Shown here: one piece after another, positions 1-9,044 of the stretch
Numbering within the stretch: the stretch's first letter is position 1
Layout of the letters: every line of letters begins with the position of its first letter
Source: Picosynechococcus sp. PCC 7117
Lineage (GTDB): Bacteria > Cyanobacteriota > Cyanobacteriia > Cyanobacteriales > MRBY01
NCBI RefSeq assembly: GCF_001693275.1
Contig: NZ_CP016477.1
Location: forward strand, 1,178,001 to 1,242,000
Direction of reading: 5' to 3'
Length of the DNA stretch: 64,000 nucleotides
Position numbers and translations under genes: made by a program
Notes under the pieces: generated by a model
Seen by the model: only the letters and a program-made list of their open reading frames with translations
Told to the model about the DNA's origin: nothing
Databases searched by the model: none

Positions 1-467
1 AACGCTTTACCACGCGCCGCTTCCAGGAATTTAAAAAAGCCTTTGACGCCGTTAACGAAAATTTCCAAAAAATCTTTGCCACCCTTTCCGACGGTGATGG
101 CTACTTACAACTTGATGACCCAACGGATCCCTTTGCGGGGGGATTGAATTTGGTGGCTCACCCCAAAGGCAAACCAGTACAACGGCTCAGTTCCATGTCC
201 GGGGGGGAAAAATCCCTCACGGCCCTATCGTTTATTTTTTCGCTTCAACGTTATCGTCCCTCTCCCTTCTATGCCTTCGATGAGGTGGATATGTTTTTGG
301 ATGGGGCGAATGTGGAGCGTCTTTCCAAGATGATTAAGCAGCAGGCGGCCCAGGCGCAATTTTTGGTGGTCAGTCTACGGCGGCCGATGATCGAAGCTTC
401 CCAGCGCACCATTGGTGTCACCCAGGCCCGGGGTGCCTATACCCAGGTTTTAGGGATTCAATTATGA
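1..467 (+). CDS. smc: Chromosome segregation ATPase SMC, C-terminal end (partial)
   Basis: The reading frame is open from the left edge (codons from base 3) to a TGA at 465-467, so only the last 154 or so residues are visible. They carry the ABC signature [10 protein letters not shown], the Walker B stretch [11 protein letters not shown] and the following [12 protein letters not shown] segment, as in the C-terminal half of the SMC head domain. SMC dimers hold and compact chromosomal DNA using ATP. The hinge, coiled coils and N-terminal Walker A lie outside the window. The final residues (VLGIQL) look like a natural end, so only the 5' side is cut. Confidence 0.93.
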   Translation, partial: RFTTRRFQEFKKAFDAVNENFQKIFATLSDGDGYLQLDDPTDPFAGGLNLVAHPKGKPVQRLSSMSGGEKSLTALSFIFSLQRYRPSPFYAFDEVDMFLDGANVERLSKMIKQQAAQAQFLVVSLRRPMIEASQRTIGVTQARGAYTQVLGIQL

Positions 468-881
468 TGCTTTTTGGGAACTTTGTCAGGGCTATTTTTA
501 GTGCCCATTTAATAGACAATCACCCATCACTAGAAGGTAAAAATTAAGAAATCTGGATTGCGGAATAGGTATTTAAACTTAGTTGGTGAAATAAGTCTAT
601 CTTTAGCTAGTTGCGCTTTTTGGAATATTGATAAATGTTTTCTTTGATTTCGGTCTGTAACGATTTTCGCGGAAAACCAGAAGAAACGCTGTTATTTTAC
701 CCAAAACAGACAAAAAATCGATCCCCTGAGGAATCGACCCGAACGAAACAAGTTGAAAAAAATTTTAGTAGTTTATTATGTTGGGATCTATATATATCAG
801 GTGATCCCTTGTTATATTTTCTGTAAAAAATTATGCCTGATTATTGCCAATCTCAACAGATTCGTAACATTTTTTTTATAT
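468..881. other. 414-bp AT-rich intergenic stretch, no gene seen
   Basis: This lies between the smc stop and the stop of the convergent YqeG-type gene. Two short overlapping plus-strand frames (635-826 and 753-956) have low-complexity, cysteine- and aromatic-rich translations, no recognisable motif and no good ribosome site, so I do not call them. I see no tRNA and no clear hairpin followed by a T-tract. Base composition is clearly more AT-rich than in the flanking genes. Confidence 0.6.
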
Positions 882-1445
882 TTATCGAGGTTTACTTTTA
901 TGGCCTTTTGTAAAGGTTTGTTTCATGTCATCAAAGGAGGCCCCAAGGAATTTTGAAATCCAGACTTCGATATTCCGCACTGGGTTTTGGCGTGTCGCCA
1001 CGAGGGGATCAATCATCGGCTCCACCAAAATCGTAAATAAACCCAAGCGATTGCCAGCGAGGACATCTGTAAACAGGCGATCGCCAACCATCGCCACTTC
1101 TTGGGGGCGCAGATCCATGGCATCCATCGCTTTACGGAGCTTTTTCCGAGATGGTTTTTTTGCCCCGAACAAATAAGGTAACTCTAGGGACTCAGCAATT
1201 CGCCCAATCCGTTTTTGGCTGAGGTTATTGCTCACGAGCCAAATATCCGCCACCCGTCTGACTTGGGTCACCCACTCCAGCACATCATCTGAGGCATAGC
1301 TCTGGCGCATCGAGACCAACGTGTCATCCACATCGAGGATCAAACCCTTTAAACGGTGATGACGGATAATCTCTGGACTGAGATGCAAGATGGTTTTCCC
1401 TAAAATTAAGTTTGGCTCCAGTAAATTGGAATTAAATAGCGCCAT
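882..1445 (-). CDS. YqeG family HAD-IIIA phosphatase
   Basis: The 187-residue protein has HAD motif I as LILDVDDTLV, with the nucleophile and acid/base pair at Asp38 and Asp40. Motif II lies in WLVSNNLS, and motif III/IV in a conserved Lys followed by VAMVGDRLFTDVLAGNRLG. This arrangement is typical of the compact YqeG family (related to phosphatidylglycerophosphate phosphatases in plants and yeast). A PGP phosphatase role in phosphatidylglycerol synthesis is possible but inferred. The last 20 residues are basic and poorly conserved in type. The methyltransferase gene lies 31 bp upstream on the same strand, so the two may be co-transcribed. Confidence 0.85.
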   Translation of the reverse strand: MALFNSNLLEPNLILGKTILHLSPEIIRHHRLKGLILDVDDTLVSMRQSYASDDVLEWVTQVRRVADIWLVSNNLSQKRIGRIAESLELPYLFGAKKPSRKKLRKAMDAMDLRPQEVAMVGDRLFTDVLAGNRLGLFTILVEPMIDPLVATRQNPVRNIEVWISKFLGASFDDMKQTFTKGHKSKPR

Positions 1446-1476
1446 AACACCTCAGTTGCTGTTGATTTCCAAGCTT

Positions 1477-2121
1477 TTATTTTAGCGGCTCACTTCCCGG
1501 TTTTCGGCTCTGGATCATCTGCAAACTTCCGCCTGCATACTGTTCCTGTTTATGGATTTCAAAGCCTGTGGTGGTGAGTTTTTCGGCTAAATCAGTTTTG
1601 ATCAGCTGCCAGGCGGTCTCGGTCTCAAAGAGAAACATGAACGTATAGAGACTGGGAACGAAAAAAGGGTTGGTCGGCTGGTGCAAATCGATAAAGGTAA
1701 AGATACCGCCAGGCTTAAGGACACGGTACACTTCCTGGAAAATTTGGCTCAGTTGCGCCGGGGTCATTTCATGGAGGGCAGCACTGGTATGAACCAGGTC
1801 AAAGTGTTGATCCGGCAGGGGCATTTTTTCGGCGGGGGCAACGACATAATTCGCTTGGGGGACATTTTTTTTTGCCCGTTCAATGGCGAGGGGGGAAATA
1901 TCAAGCCCGGTGACGTCGTCGCTATATTGGGTGAGAAATTGGGTGGTTTGGCCAGCACCGCAACATAAATCGAGAATTTTTAGGGTTTTGTCTCCGGTTA
2001 AGCCCTGGAGAGCAAGGTTCCGAAAACGGGTCTCACCACCGACGGTTAGGGCCGCGAGGCGGGAAATGGTGTCGTAAAGCCATTGATAACGGTAGCTGAG
2101 GGTCCGGAGAAAGGTAGCCAT
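1477..2121 (-). CDS. Class I SAM-dependent methyltransferase (UbiE/COQ5-like)
   Basis: This 214-residue protein has the SAM-binding motif I ILDLCCGAGQTT at about residues 49-60, an acidic motif II (VTGLDIS), the post-motif LVHTSAALHEM and RVLKPGGIFTFIDLH. These are standard for the Methyltransf_11/25 fold. The substrate cannot be read from the sequence. The C-terminal FEIHKQEQYAGGSLQMIQSRK resembles plastid and cyanobacterial UbiE-like proteins. The ATG at 2121 is the only sensible start, since the MATFLRTLSYRYQWLYD opening is typical. Confidence 0.85.
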   Translation of the reverse strand: MATFLRTLSYRYQWLYDTISRLAALTVGGETRFRNLALQGLTGDKTLKILDLCCGAGQTTQFLTQYSDDVTGLDISPLAIERAKKNVPQANYVVAPAEKMPLPDQHFDLVHTSAALHEMTPAQLSQIFQEVYRVLKPGGIFTFIDLHQPTNPFFVPSLYTFMFLFETETAWQLIKTDLAEKLTTTGFEIHKQEQYAGGSLQMIQSRKPGSEPLK

Positions 2122-2203
2122 GGCGATCGCCTCGGAAAAATATCGTCAAAAAATGCATAGAGTCCAGAACATAAGCTAACAAAGAATCCCCACCGCTGCC
2201 GCG

Positions 2204-2641
2204 CTATTGCTGGATGCCTCCCTGATGATAGAGGGCTGTGATTTCTCGCAAAAAATTAAGGCTCTGGGGGCCGGTCATCGAAACGGGCGAAAAGGTCTCT
2301 GAATGGGAATATTTCAGGATAATCTGCCGCACTTCGTCCTGATTATTCAGTTGCAACACCTTCATCGACCAGATCCCAAAGTCGCGCTGGTCAATTTCTG
2401 AAAACTCGATTAATTCGGCGTTGGTATGGCGCGAATCTAGCAAAATGCGATTGTAAGTTTCACTAATGGCCCGCCGACTCCCTTCCAAAATTTGTAAAAA
2501 CATCAAATCGCCAAAGGCTAACATCCCCGTAATTCCAGCTCGACGATTGTTAAACTCCGATTTTTGCAAAATTTCGATGAGATCGCGGTACTCTAGCTCG
2601 GCGATCGCCTGGCTAACGTAAATAAGTCGATAAAGCGCCAT
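2204..2641 (-). CDS. pixD: BLUF-domain blue-light sensor, PixD type
   Basis: This 145-residue protein is a short BLUF protein. The flavin-contacting residues fall at the numbers known for PixD/Slr1694: Tyr8 (RLIYVSQ), Asn32 (FNNRRAGITGML), Gln50 (FLQILEG), Trp91 and Met93 (WSMKV). The Tyr-Gln-flavin hydrogen-bond network should therefore be intact and photoactive. In Synechocystis, PixD works with the response-regulator-like PixE in phototaxis; no pixE is visible nearby. The N-terminus MALYRLIY supports the start at 2641. The symbol is given by homology; the physiological role in this strain is unknown. Confidence 0.9.
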   Translation of the reverse strand: MALYRLIYVSQAIAELEYRDLIEILQKSEFNNRRAGITGMLAFGDLMFLQILEGSRRAISETYNRILLDSRHTNAELIEFSEIDQRDFGIWSMKVLQLNNQDEVRQIILKYSHSETFSPVSMTGPQSLNFLREITALYHQGGIQQ

Positions 2642-2841
2642 GGTTTTGTGTTTCCACCCCGAAATAACGTGTATAAGACTACCAAAAAAAATTCATCTCC
2701 GGCGGTGATCAAGAAGGCGATCGCCTGGTTACTCCCCAGCTCAAGGACGGCTCTTGGGGAAATTGCAACCCCTGGAATTGAATAAAGCAAGGTCAATGGG
2801 GCAAAATCAGTAATGGTTTAGTTGTGTAGTTGAGATTTACC

Positions 2842-3700
2842 GTGACTATTTGGGAACTTGATTTTTATTCGCGCCCGCTTTTGGATGACAACGACAAAAA
2901 ACTGTGGGAAATCCTCATCTGCGAAACCCCCACCCGCATCCAGCAGGATCCGACGACCCTTTTCCGTTACAGTGAATTTTGCAGCAACACCGATGTAAAT
3001 TCGATCACCCTCAAGACGGCCATCGAAAAGGCGATCGCCACCTCCGGCCAAAGCCCCACCAAGATCCGCTTCTTTCGCCGCCAGATGAATAACATGATCA
3101 CCAAAGGTTGCGAAGATGCAGGCATTCCCGCCGCCCCCTCCCGTCGCACCTATACCCTCATGACCTGGATCACCCAGCGGGAACAGGAAGTCTATCCCCA
3201 GGAAGCCAACTACGACGAGAAATCCGCCAAATCTAGCTCCGTCCAATATCCCGCCCTTAATGCGATCGCCCTCCCCGATGCCGTTCGGGGGGATAAAGGA
3301 GACAAATGGGCGATCGTTTCCCTCGAAGCTAGTGCCTTCAGTGATTTTGACGAATGGGACATTGCCTTTGGCGAACCCTTTCCCCTGACCCACCTCGACC
3401 CCACGACAAAGATCCCCGGTCTTTTGATTTTTTCTCCTAGGGCTGTCCCCCTCGCTGGTTGGATGTCTGGCCTCGAACTCGGATTTCTCCATCTCCAAAA
3501 AAAATCCCCGCAGTAGCCTCGTCCTCGAAACAGGGGTGAGCGACAGTTGGATCGTCGCCGACCTACCCAACGCCCAAACCCTCAAAGAAGCAGAATCATT
3601 TGAAGCCGCCAAAAAAGCCGCAGCAGGAATTCATTTCCTTGCTATCCAAAAAAACCCCGACGAAGAACAATTTGCCGGGTTTTGGATGCTCCAGGCATAA
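2842..3700 (+). CDS. Tab2/Atab2-like RNA-binding protein, frame broken at an A8 run
   Basis: The start is taken as the GTG at 2842, giving the family-typical opening MTIWELDFYSRPLLD; a TTG at 2830 is an alternative. The frame runs to WMSGLELGFLHL and then stops at 3516. Skipping one base in the eight-A run at 3497-3504 joins it to a second open frame (SSLVLETGVSDSWIVADL ... GFWMLQA) ending in TAA at 3698-3700. The joined product is about 285 residues, normal for this family. Tab2 in chloroplasts activates translation of photosystem I psaB mRNA; a similar role here is inferred. The break may be a real mutation, transcriptional slippage or a sequencing error. Confidence 0.8.
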
Positions 3701-3749
3701 TCCTTAAAATTCTTCCTTAGAAAAACAAACTTTCCCTAGAAAGCCTTCT

Positions 3750-4646
3750 CTAATGGGCATCAGCCTTTAATTCCTCAACCAAGCGACTCAGGTGATCCAC
3801 ATCCGCATGGTACACCTCGTTGCAGAAATTGCAGGTGGCCTCTGCCCCGCCATCTTTTTCGATCATATCCAGCAACTCATCCTGGCCCAACATCTTCAGG
3901 GCACCCATCATCCGCTCAAAGGTACAGCCGCAGTCAAAGCGCACCATTTGTGTCTCTGGGAAAATGTTGAGATCTTCATCGCCGAGGAGATCCTGGAAAA
4001 TATCATGGAGAGACTTGCCCTGCTGCAATAGCGGCGTAAAGCCCGATAATTGTCCCAGCCGACTTTCTAGTTTGGCCACTAAGCTCTCGTCACGGGCCGC
4101 TTTCGGTAAGATCTGTAGCAAAATTCCCCCAGCGGCGGTTACCCCCTCTGCACCGACAAAGACTCCCACTAACAACGCCGAAGGGGTTTGTTCCGAGGTT
4201 GCTAAATAATGGGTAACATCATCGCCAATCTCCCCAGAAACCAACTCTACCGTACTGGAGTAAGGGTAGCCCCGACCAAAATCTTTCACCGCATAAAGAA
4301 ATCCTTTGCCCACAGCGCCGCCCACGTCTAACTTTCCCTTCGCGTTCGGAGGCAACTCCACGCCTGGATTTTGTACATAGCCCCGCACGGTGCCATCTGG
4401 GCCAGCATCCACCAATAATCCCCCCAGGGGGCCATCGCCTTTGATGCGCAGATTGAGGCGGGCTTCCTGTTTTTTCATACTTGAAGAAATCAACAGGGCC
4501 GAAGCCATGGTGCGACCTAGGGCAGCCGTCGCCACATAGGATAATTTATGGCGTTGTCGGGCTTCCTCAGTGAGATTTGTGGAAATAACGCCCACTACCC
4601 GAATGCCATTGTCTGCTGCGGTACCGCGAATGAGTTGATCTGCCAT
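3750..4646 (-). CDS. hslO: Redox-regulated chaperone Hsp33
   Basis: The 298-residue product carries the C-terminal zinc/redox centre with Cys239 and Cys241 (FDCGCTF) and Cys272 and Cys275 (TCNFCNE). It opens with MADQLIRGTAADNGIRVVGV, typical of Hsp33. Oxidation of these cysteines releases zinc and turns the protein into a holdase for unfolding proteins in the cytosol. Length and motif spacing are normal. Its stop faces the Tab2-like gene stop 49 bp away; a weak five-pair hairpin followed by T-rich sequence on the minus strand lies in that gap. Confidence 0.95.
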   Translation of the reverse strand: MADQLIRGTAADNGIRVVGVISTNLTEEARQRHKLSYVATAALGRTMASALLISSSMKKQEARLNLRIKGDGPLGGLLVDAGPDGTVRGYVQNPGVELPPNAKGKLDVGGAVGKGFLYAVKDFGRGYPYSSTVELVSGEIGDDVTHYLATSEQTPSALLVGVFVGAEGVTAAGGILLQILPKAARDESLVAKLESRLGQLSGFTPLLQQGKSLHDIFQDLLGDEDLNIFPETQMVRFDCGCTFERMMGALKMLGQDELLDMIEKDGGAEATCNFCNEVYHADVDHLSRLVEELKADAH

Positions 4647-4747
4647 AGGTCTAGGAAAAGTGAATTTTTGTAAATTCTATTATGGCAACTTCTCCGTCAC
4701 AAAATCGTGGTGGGTACCGGAGATTCTCGTTTTAGATTTAGGCCAGA

Positions 4748-6064
4748 TTATTTCGCAATGCGGGTGGCAAAATTCTCTGCGCGGGTCGGAGAAAGGGCAC
4801 GGGCCTTGAGGATTGCCGCAGCAAGAAAAGCATAGGAGAAAACCCCCACCACCGCCAACAGGATACTACTGAAAGAGCCGACAGTATTCCAAAGGGCATG
4901 GAGTAACGAGGAGGTAAGGCAACCAATAATCAGGATCTGCACAGACTTTGAAGGTTTGAGGACACTGAGACCGATGAAATAACCAAAATAACCGCTGTAG
5001 GCCATGTGCCCAGCAACGGAACCGAGGATTCTGGGAATGAGCAGTTGTAAACCGAGTAATTCCCCTGTGCCGGGATCGACTTGAAGGGAAACTTCGTTAA
5101 TGATGTTGGGGACGTACTGACCGAGGGTTTCAATCAGGGTAAAACCGACGGCGGAGGCTGCTCCAAGCAAAATACCATCGAGGGGTTCGGTGACACCAAT
5201 TTTTTCGCGACGTTTCGGGCCAAACAGGTTGCCGATGCCCATGGCGACGAAAATAGGAATTGCCTTCAAAATTTCTTCCATCAGGCCAGCACCAAAAAAC
5301 ATGCCGACGAAGAGTCGACCCACGCCATCAGCGTCACTGATATTGCCCGGCAGAATGACTCGAAATACAAAAATGAATAAGTCAACAACCGGGGTAACTA
5401 ACATGAGGGCTGTAAGGAAGCCGGAACCAAGTATAACGATCCAAGCTTTACGCTTACCACAGAGTTGATAAATGTAGTAAAAAGCGGCCCCAGCAATATA
5501 GGTTCCCAGTAAAAAATTAAAGAGGCCAGGTGCGCCAATGGTGGCGAACATGAGGACGACAAAAATAACGGTGAGGATCCCCGGCACGAGATAGGCTTTG
5601 CTGGAGAGGTCTTTCCCGGTGGCGGCGATGGGAAAAAGTTGGGTCAGGGTGAGGTTGGAGTTGGGACTGACAATGGGGCCGGGGACAGGGATATGGGAAC
5701 CGGGATCGAGGGGAGCCTGGGGATTGTGGCCTTGGCTCTGGAACTCGAAACTAAAGCTGGGGCCATTGTCTCCGAGGGTGAGGCGATCGCCTGCTTGCAG
5801 GATTCGTGAACCTTGTAACCGTTGACCATTGATAAAGGTGCCATTCGCACTGCCGAGATCAACGGCTTCCCAACCTTGACCCTGGGGGCGAATCAGAACG
5901 TGGCGACGGGAGACAACGGTGTAAAGATTGGGGTTGAGGGCAATCTGGCAACTGGGTTCGCGGCCAATGAGAATTTCTTGACGATGATCAAGGGAAAAAT
6001 CGGGCAGCAGTGGGGCTTGAACACCGCCAGTAGAAATTTGGCGCAAAATACCAGAAGCTTGCAT
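4748..6064 (-). CDS. FHA domain fused to PrsW-family intramembrane protease
   Basis: I chose the ATG at 6064 (MQASGILRQI) over an upstream frame extension to 6220 that has no domain. Residues 1-110 are a forkhead-associated domain with IGREPSC, the SRRH (52-55) and NGTFING signatures used to bind phosphothreonine. Residues from about 150 on form a multi-helix membrane domain with PrsW features: GLMEEILKAIP (EExxK), FTLIETLGQ (FxxxE), GHMAYSGYFGYFIG and LLHALWN. In Bacillus, PrsW cuts an anti-sigma factor; the substrate here is unknown. The fusion suggests that phosphorylated partners are recruited to the protease. Length about 438 residues. Confidence 0.85.
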   Translation of the reverse strand: MQASGILRQISTGGVQAPLLPDFSLDHRQEILIGREPSCQIALNPNLYTVVSRRHVLIRPQGQGWEAVDLGSANGTFINGQRLQGSRILQAGDRLTLGDNGPSFSFEFQSQGHNPQAPLDPGSHIPVPGPIVSPNSNLTLTQLFPIAATGKDLSSKAYLVPGILTVIFVVLMFATIGAPGLFNFLLGTYIAGAAFYYIYQLCGKRKAWIVILGSGFLTALMLVTPVVDLFIFVFRVILPGNISDADGVGRLFVGMFFGAGLMEEILKAIPIFVAMGIGNLFGPKRREKIGVTEPLDGILLGAASAVGFTLIETLGQYVPNIINEVSLQVDPGTGELLGLQLLIPRILGSVAGHMAYSGYFGYFIGLSVLKPSKSVQILIIGCLTSSLLHALWNTVGSFSSILLAVVGVFSYAFLAAAILKARALSPTRAENFATRIAK

Positions 6065-6183
6065 CGTAATAATTTTTTCTAAAACGCAAAAGACGGAGGA
6101 GCGCCCCGCCTCAACTTTAGTTATAACGATAGATTGCCGGATCTTAAAGATATTTTTGTAAATTGATACGGGCTGTTGAATGC

Positions 6184-6405
6184 CTAGTCTTGGTTGGCAC
6201 GGGTATCTTGGACGGCCCACAAAAAAGAGGCAATGGTCAGGGGAATACTGAGGGCCAGGATAATGGTGGTATTGGTCGCACCGAGATCGGGTTCGCCGGA
6301 ACTGAGTTCAAACACGCAACCCACAGCGGCGATCGCAAAGACGCAGCATAGTAATAATAAAACACCACTTTTGGGGGTCATCGAAACCATGGTTTTATGC
6401 CTCAA
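6184..6405 (-). CDS. Small two-helix membrane protein, unknown function
   Basis: Up to 73 residues; starts at codon 1, 6 or 9 are all possible, with MTPKSGVLLLLC (6381) the most compact. Two hydrophobic stretches (GVLLLLCCVFAIAAVGCVFEL and TTIILALSIPLTIASFLWAV) flank a short polar loop, so it is probably an integral membrane hairpin. I recognise the pattern as one found in cyanobacterial small hypothetical proteins but know no function. It lies upstream of the FHA-PrsW gene and downstream of lpdA on the same strand. Confidence 0.65.
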   Translation of the reverse strand: MRHKTMVSMTPKSGVLLLLCCVFAIAAVGCVFELSSGEPDLGATNTTIILALSIPLTIASFLWAVQDTRANQD

Positions 6406-6447
6406 AGATTTGGTTTAGGGGATTATAAAAAAGAGTGAGATAAGGGT

Positions 6448-6494
6448 AAAACAGAGGTTTTCCTTGAATCTATTCAGCGAACAACCCCTGTTTT
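6448..6494 (-). terminator. Probable rho-independent terminator of lpdA
   Basis: A 12-bp inverted repeat (6448-6459 and 6483-6494, one G-T type mismatch) lies just beyond the lpdA stop. On the minus strand the stem ends in TTTT followed by ACCC, so the T-tract is part of the stem. The T-tract is short, hence moderate confidence. Confidence 0.5.
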
Positions 6495-6515
6495 GATGCC
6501 AAATTCTAACGTAAT

Positions 6516-7952
6516 TTACGCGGTGACTTTCGCTCGCTTGTAGGCTTCGTCGAGAACTTCCGAGAGGGTCGGGTGGGCGTGGACGTTAAACGCCAATTCT
6601 TGGACGGGTTTTTTCTCGGCGATCGCATTGGCGGCCTCTTGGATCAGATCCGAAGCATGGATCCCCATAATATGGACGCCCAATAATTCCCCGGTATCTT
6701 TACGGTAGATAATTTTGGCGATGCCGTCGGTTTCTTTTTCAGCGAGGGCTTTAGAATTGCCTTTGAAATAGGTTTTAGCCGTGGCAATTTCAAAACCACC
6801 CGCAGCGGCGGCTTCCTTCGCTTGGGGTTCGCTCATCCCCACATAGCTAATTTCTGGGTGGGTAAAGGCTGCTGCCGGAATCGCGGCATAGTCAACGGTC
6901 ATGGCATTGCCGATCATATTTTCGACGGCCACAACCCCCTGACCAGAGGCAGCATGGGCCAACATCATTTTTCCGGTGGCATCGCCCACAGCCCAGAGAT
7001 GGGGTACAGGTTGACCGTCTTTGATCACCTGCATTTTGTCATTTACCTCAATGAAGCCCCGGCGGTCTGTTTCCACGCCAACGGCATCTAAGCCGAGGTT
7101 TTTTGTGGCGGGGACGCGCCCGGTGGCGACCAGACAAGCATCTACTTCGAGATTTTCGACGACTTCTTTAGTTTTTGCGTCGGTGAGTTCGATCTTGACC
7201 GGAGAGCCAGGCATAACTTTCGTGGCAAAAACGCCAGTATAGGTTTCGATGTCACGGCTATCAATTAAGGCGCGCTTTGCTAGTTTCGCAATCTCTGGGT
7301 CAAAGCCAGGCATCAGATCATCGAGGGCTTCGATCATCGTAATTTCGCAACCGAGGGCGGTGTAAACATCAGAAAATTCGAGGCCGATGTAACCGCTCCC
7401 AATAATTGCGACCCACTGGGGCAGGGTTTCTAAACGGACTGCATCGTCGCTAGTGAAAACGGTTTTGCCATCGACTTGGATGCCGGGGGGGACAAAGGGT
7501 TTCGAGCCAGTGCAAATCATAATTTCTTTGGCGGTGATGTTTTTCACACCGTCTTCGCCAATGACACAGACTTTCTGGACGCCGTCAATTTTTCCCCAAC
7601 CGCGAATAATATCGACATTCAAACGCTTGAGGCTATTGGTGAGATCGCTTTGGATTTTGTTTACCAAATCGGTAGCATGGGCGGCGATCGCCTCACGACT
7701 AAAATCAACCGCACCAACATTAATACCCATCTCGCTGAGGTGCTTCTGGTCGCGCATTTCCCGGACTTTTCCGGAGGCAGCCAACAGCGCTTTAGACGGA
7801 ATGCAACCACGATTGACGCAAGTACCACCCATGTCTGCGGCTTCAACGATGGCCGTTTTTAGGCCACATTTCACGGCATGGAGCGCGGCACCGTGGCCAC
7901 CGACCCCCGCGCCGATAATCACCAAATCATAATCAAACTGTGTTTCACTCAT
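6516..7952 (-). CDS. lpdA: Dihydrolipoyl dehydrogenase (E3)
   Basis: The 478-residue flavoprotein shows the FAD-binding [10 protein letters not shown] at residues 14-23, the redox disulfide in [16 protein letters not shown] (Cys45, Cys50), the NAD-binding [10 protein letters not shown], and the C-terminal dimer motif HAHPTLSE with the catalytic His. It reoxidises dihydrolipoamide in pyruvate dehydrogenase and the glycine cleavage system, passing electrons to NAD+. It stands alone here, without E1 or E2 genes, as is usual in cyanobacteria. Length is standard and the ATG at 7952 fits the family start. Confidence 0.95.
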   Translation of the reverse strand: MSETQFDYDLVIIGAGVGGHGAALHAVKCGLKTAIVEAADMGGTCVNRGCIPSKALLAASGKVREMRDQKHLSEMGINVGAVDFSREAIAAHATDLVNKIQSDLTNSLKRLNVDIIRGWGKIDGVQKVCVIGEDGVKNITAKEIMICTGSKPFVPPGIQVDGKTVFTSDDAVRLETLPQWVAIIGSGYIGLEFSDVYTALGCEITMIEALDDLMPGFDPEIAKLAKRALIDSRDIETYTGVFATKVMPGSPVKIELTDAKTKEVVENLEVDACLVATGRVPATKNLGLDAVGVETDRRGFIEVNDKMQVIKDGQPVPHLWAVGDATGKMMLAHAASGQGVVAVENMIGNAMTVDYAAIPAAAFTHPEISYVGMSEPQAKEAAAAGGFEIATAKTYFKGNSKALAEKETDGIAKIIYRKDTGELLGVHIMGIHASDLIQEAANAIAEKKPVQELAFNVHAHPTLSEVLDEAYKRAKVTA

Positions 7953-8456
7953 GAAGTTTTAATGCTCTTACTCAGCCAATTTCCTTTTGTTAGCTTATCG
8001 TGACGTTTTCCCGATGCTGAATCAAGATTACAGCACGGGCTTCTCGCCTCATGGGTGAACTCTTGCGCACCCTGGCTACTGAGAAGTTCCTGCTTCGTTG
8101 CCATCCCTACGGGTTCGGCTCCACAGGCTTAATCGATGCGTCCCACCGATTTGCTTGGAGGTATTCAATTGCTTAATACGTTTCACGTAGGTCGCACTGT
8201 TCACCAATCAAGCATTTTGTCTTGAGAGTACGTTTGTGTCGATACGCAAGGTCGCCACCAGTTTTGGCTCGATAACGGGATTTACCCCATTGCCACTATG
8301 ATCGTATCATTAACGATTCCACGTTGTTCCATCGTTGTGTGCCCCATCCCGACCTCACCTCAGCCATTTCCCCCTAAAGCCCTACAAGGTGATCGCCCCC
8401 CTCGAATTCCGGTAGTTGTACGATCACAGCTTTCTCATTTCCCATTCCTTGAAATA
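7953..8456. other. 504-bp gene-free region holding a decayed mobile-element relic
   Basis: This stretch lies between the divergent lpdA start and the secreted-protein gene start. I see no intact frame. Its left part (about 8010-8150) contains strongly structured sequence that resembles, on the minus strand, the 3' end of cyanobacterial IS200/IS605-type elements. The part from about 8300 could alternatively be an N-terminal extension of the downstream gene, but its proline-rich translation looks non-coding. Confidence 0.5.
8010..8290 (-). mobile_element. Possible relic of an IS200/IS605-type (tnpB) element, right end
   Basis: On the minus strand the sequence after about 8290 has scraps of open frame full of stops. 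It then has an AAGCCTGTGGAG-like segment, several short GC-rich self-complementary stretches and finally an imperfect hairpin (8010-8019 with 8031-8039, one bulge, 11-nt loop). I associate this arrangement with the tnpB 3' end, which in such elements specifies a guide-like structured RNA and the end hairpin recognised by TnpA. No TnpB catalytic or zinc-finger motif can be read, so any gene is decayed. Recognition is from memory of similar ends, not from alignment. Confidence 0.35.
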
Positions 8457-8921
8457 ATGTTGCTTTCTCCCTCGAAAAAATTTCTAATCCTTGTTCTGGC
8501 CTCGTTATTGATTCTCCCTATGCCAGCGGCGATCGCCACGCCCCTTGATCCCTGCCTGCTGCGGGAAGAAAGTTTTGGCTTCACCATCGATGACTATGCC
8601 ATTGAGCACCAAGATTGGGCAATTCTCAATATTGCTGTCGATTTTCGCTACGTTGACCAACCCACGGCCCAGCGGTCAAACTACATTAATTTTGTGCCCC
8701 TCGCCGCTGAAATCGAACGTTTTCTACGGGAATACCCCAACGAAACAGATTACTGGGAAATTATGAACCGGAATTTAGCCGAATCTATTTTTGCAGACCA
8801 TCCCCAGATGAGTGCCCTAAAAGTCAAGTTAGACATTGCCAAAAGTTCTGGGGAAGAACCCTATTCTCGCCATAGTGTTGTTTCCCTCACCCGTGACCAG
8901 GGCTGTCCTTTGACGCAATAA
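8457..8921 (+). CDS. Secreted or periplasmic protein of unknown function
   Basis: I use the ATG at 8457, which gives a clear signal peptide: a basic start (MLLSPSKK), a hydrophobic core FLILVLASLLILP and a cleavage-like PAAIA-TP. The mature part (about 130 residues) has two cysteines, is acidic and shows no motif I can name. The longer frame back to 8298 would bury the signal peptide behind 53 residues of proline-rich sequence and is less likely. The 3' end faces the GIY-YIG gene 123 bp away. Confidence 0.65.
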   Translation: MLLSPSKKFLILVLASLLILPMPAAIATPLDPCLLREESFGFTIDDYAIEHQDWAILNIAVDFRYVDQPTAQRSNYINFVPLAAEIERFLREYPNETDYWEIMNRNLAESIFADHPQMSALKVKLDIAKSSGEEPYSRHSVVSLTRDQGCPLTQ

Positions 8922-9044
8922 ATCCAAAAGTTATGTTTTTAACTTGTGGAACCCATTACCTCTAGTGTGATGTCAATATTGAATACTTAAACAGCACTAC
9001 CCACAATTCTTGATCGCTATATTCTTCCGCAGTTGTAGCCGCCA

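Noticed and set aside
635-956. Two short overlapping plus-strand frames after smc
   Set aside because: Low-complexity translations rich in Cys, Phe and Leu, no ribosome site, no motif; typical chance frames in AT-rich DNA.
2818-3612. 264-codon minus-strand frame opposite the Tab2-like gene
   Set aside because: Glycine- and arginine-rich shadow of the plus-strand gene; the plus-strand frame carries the recognisable family sequence.
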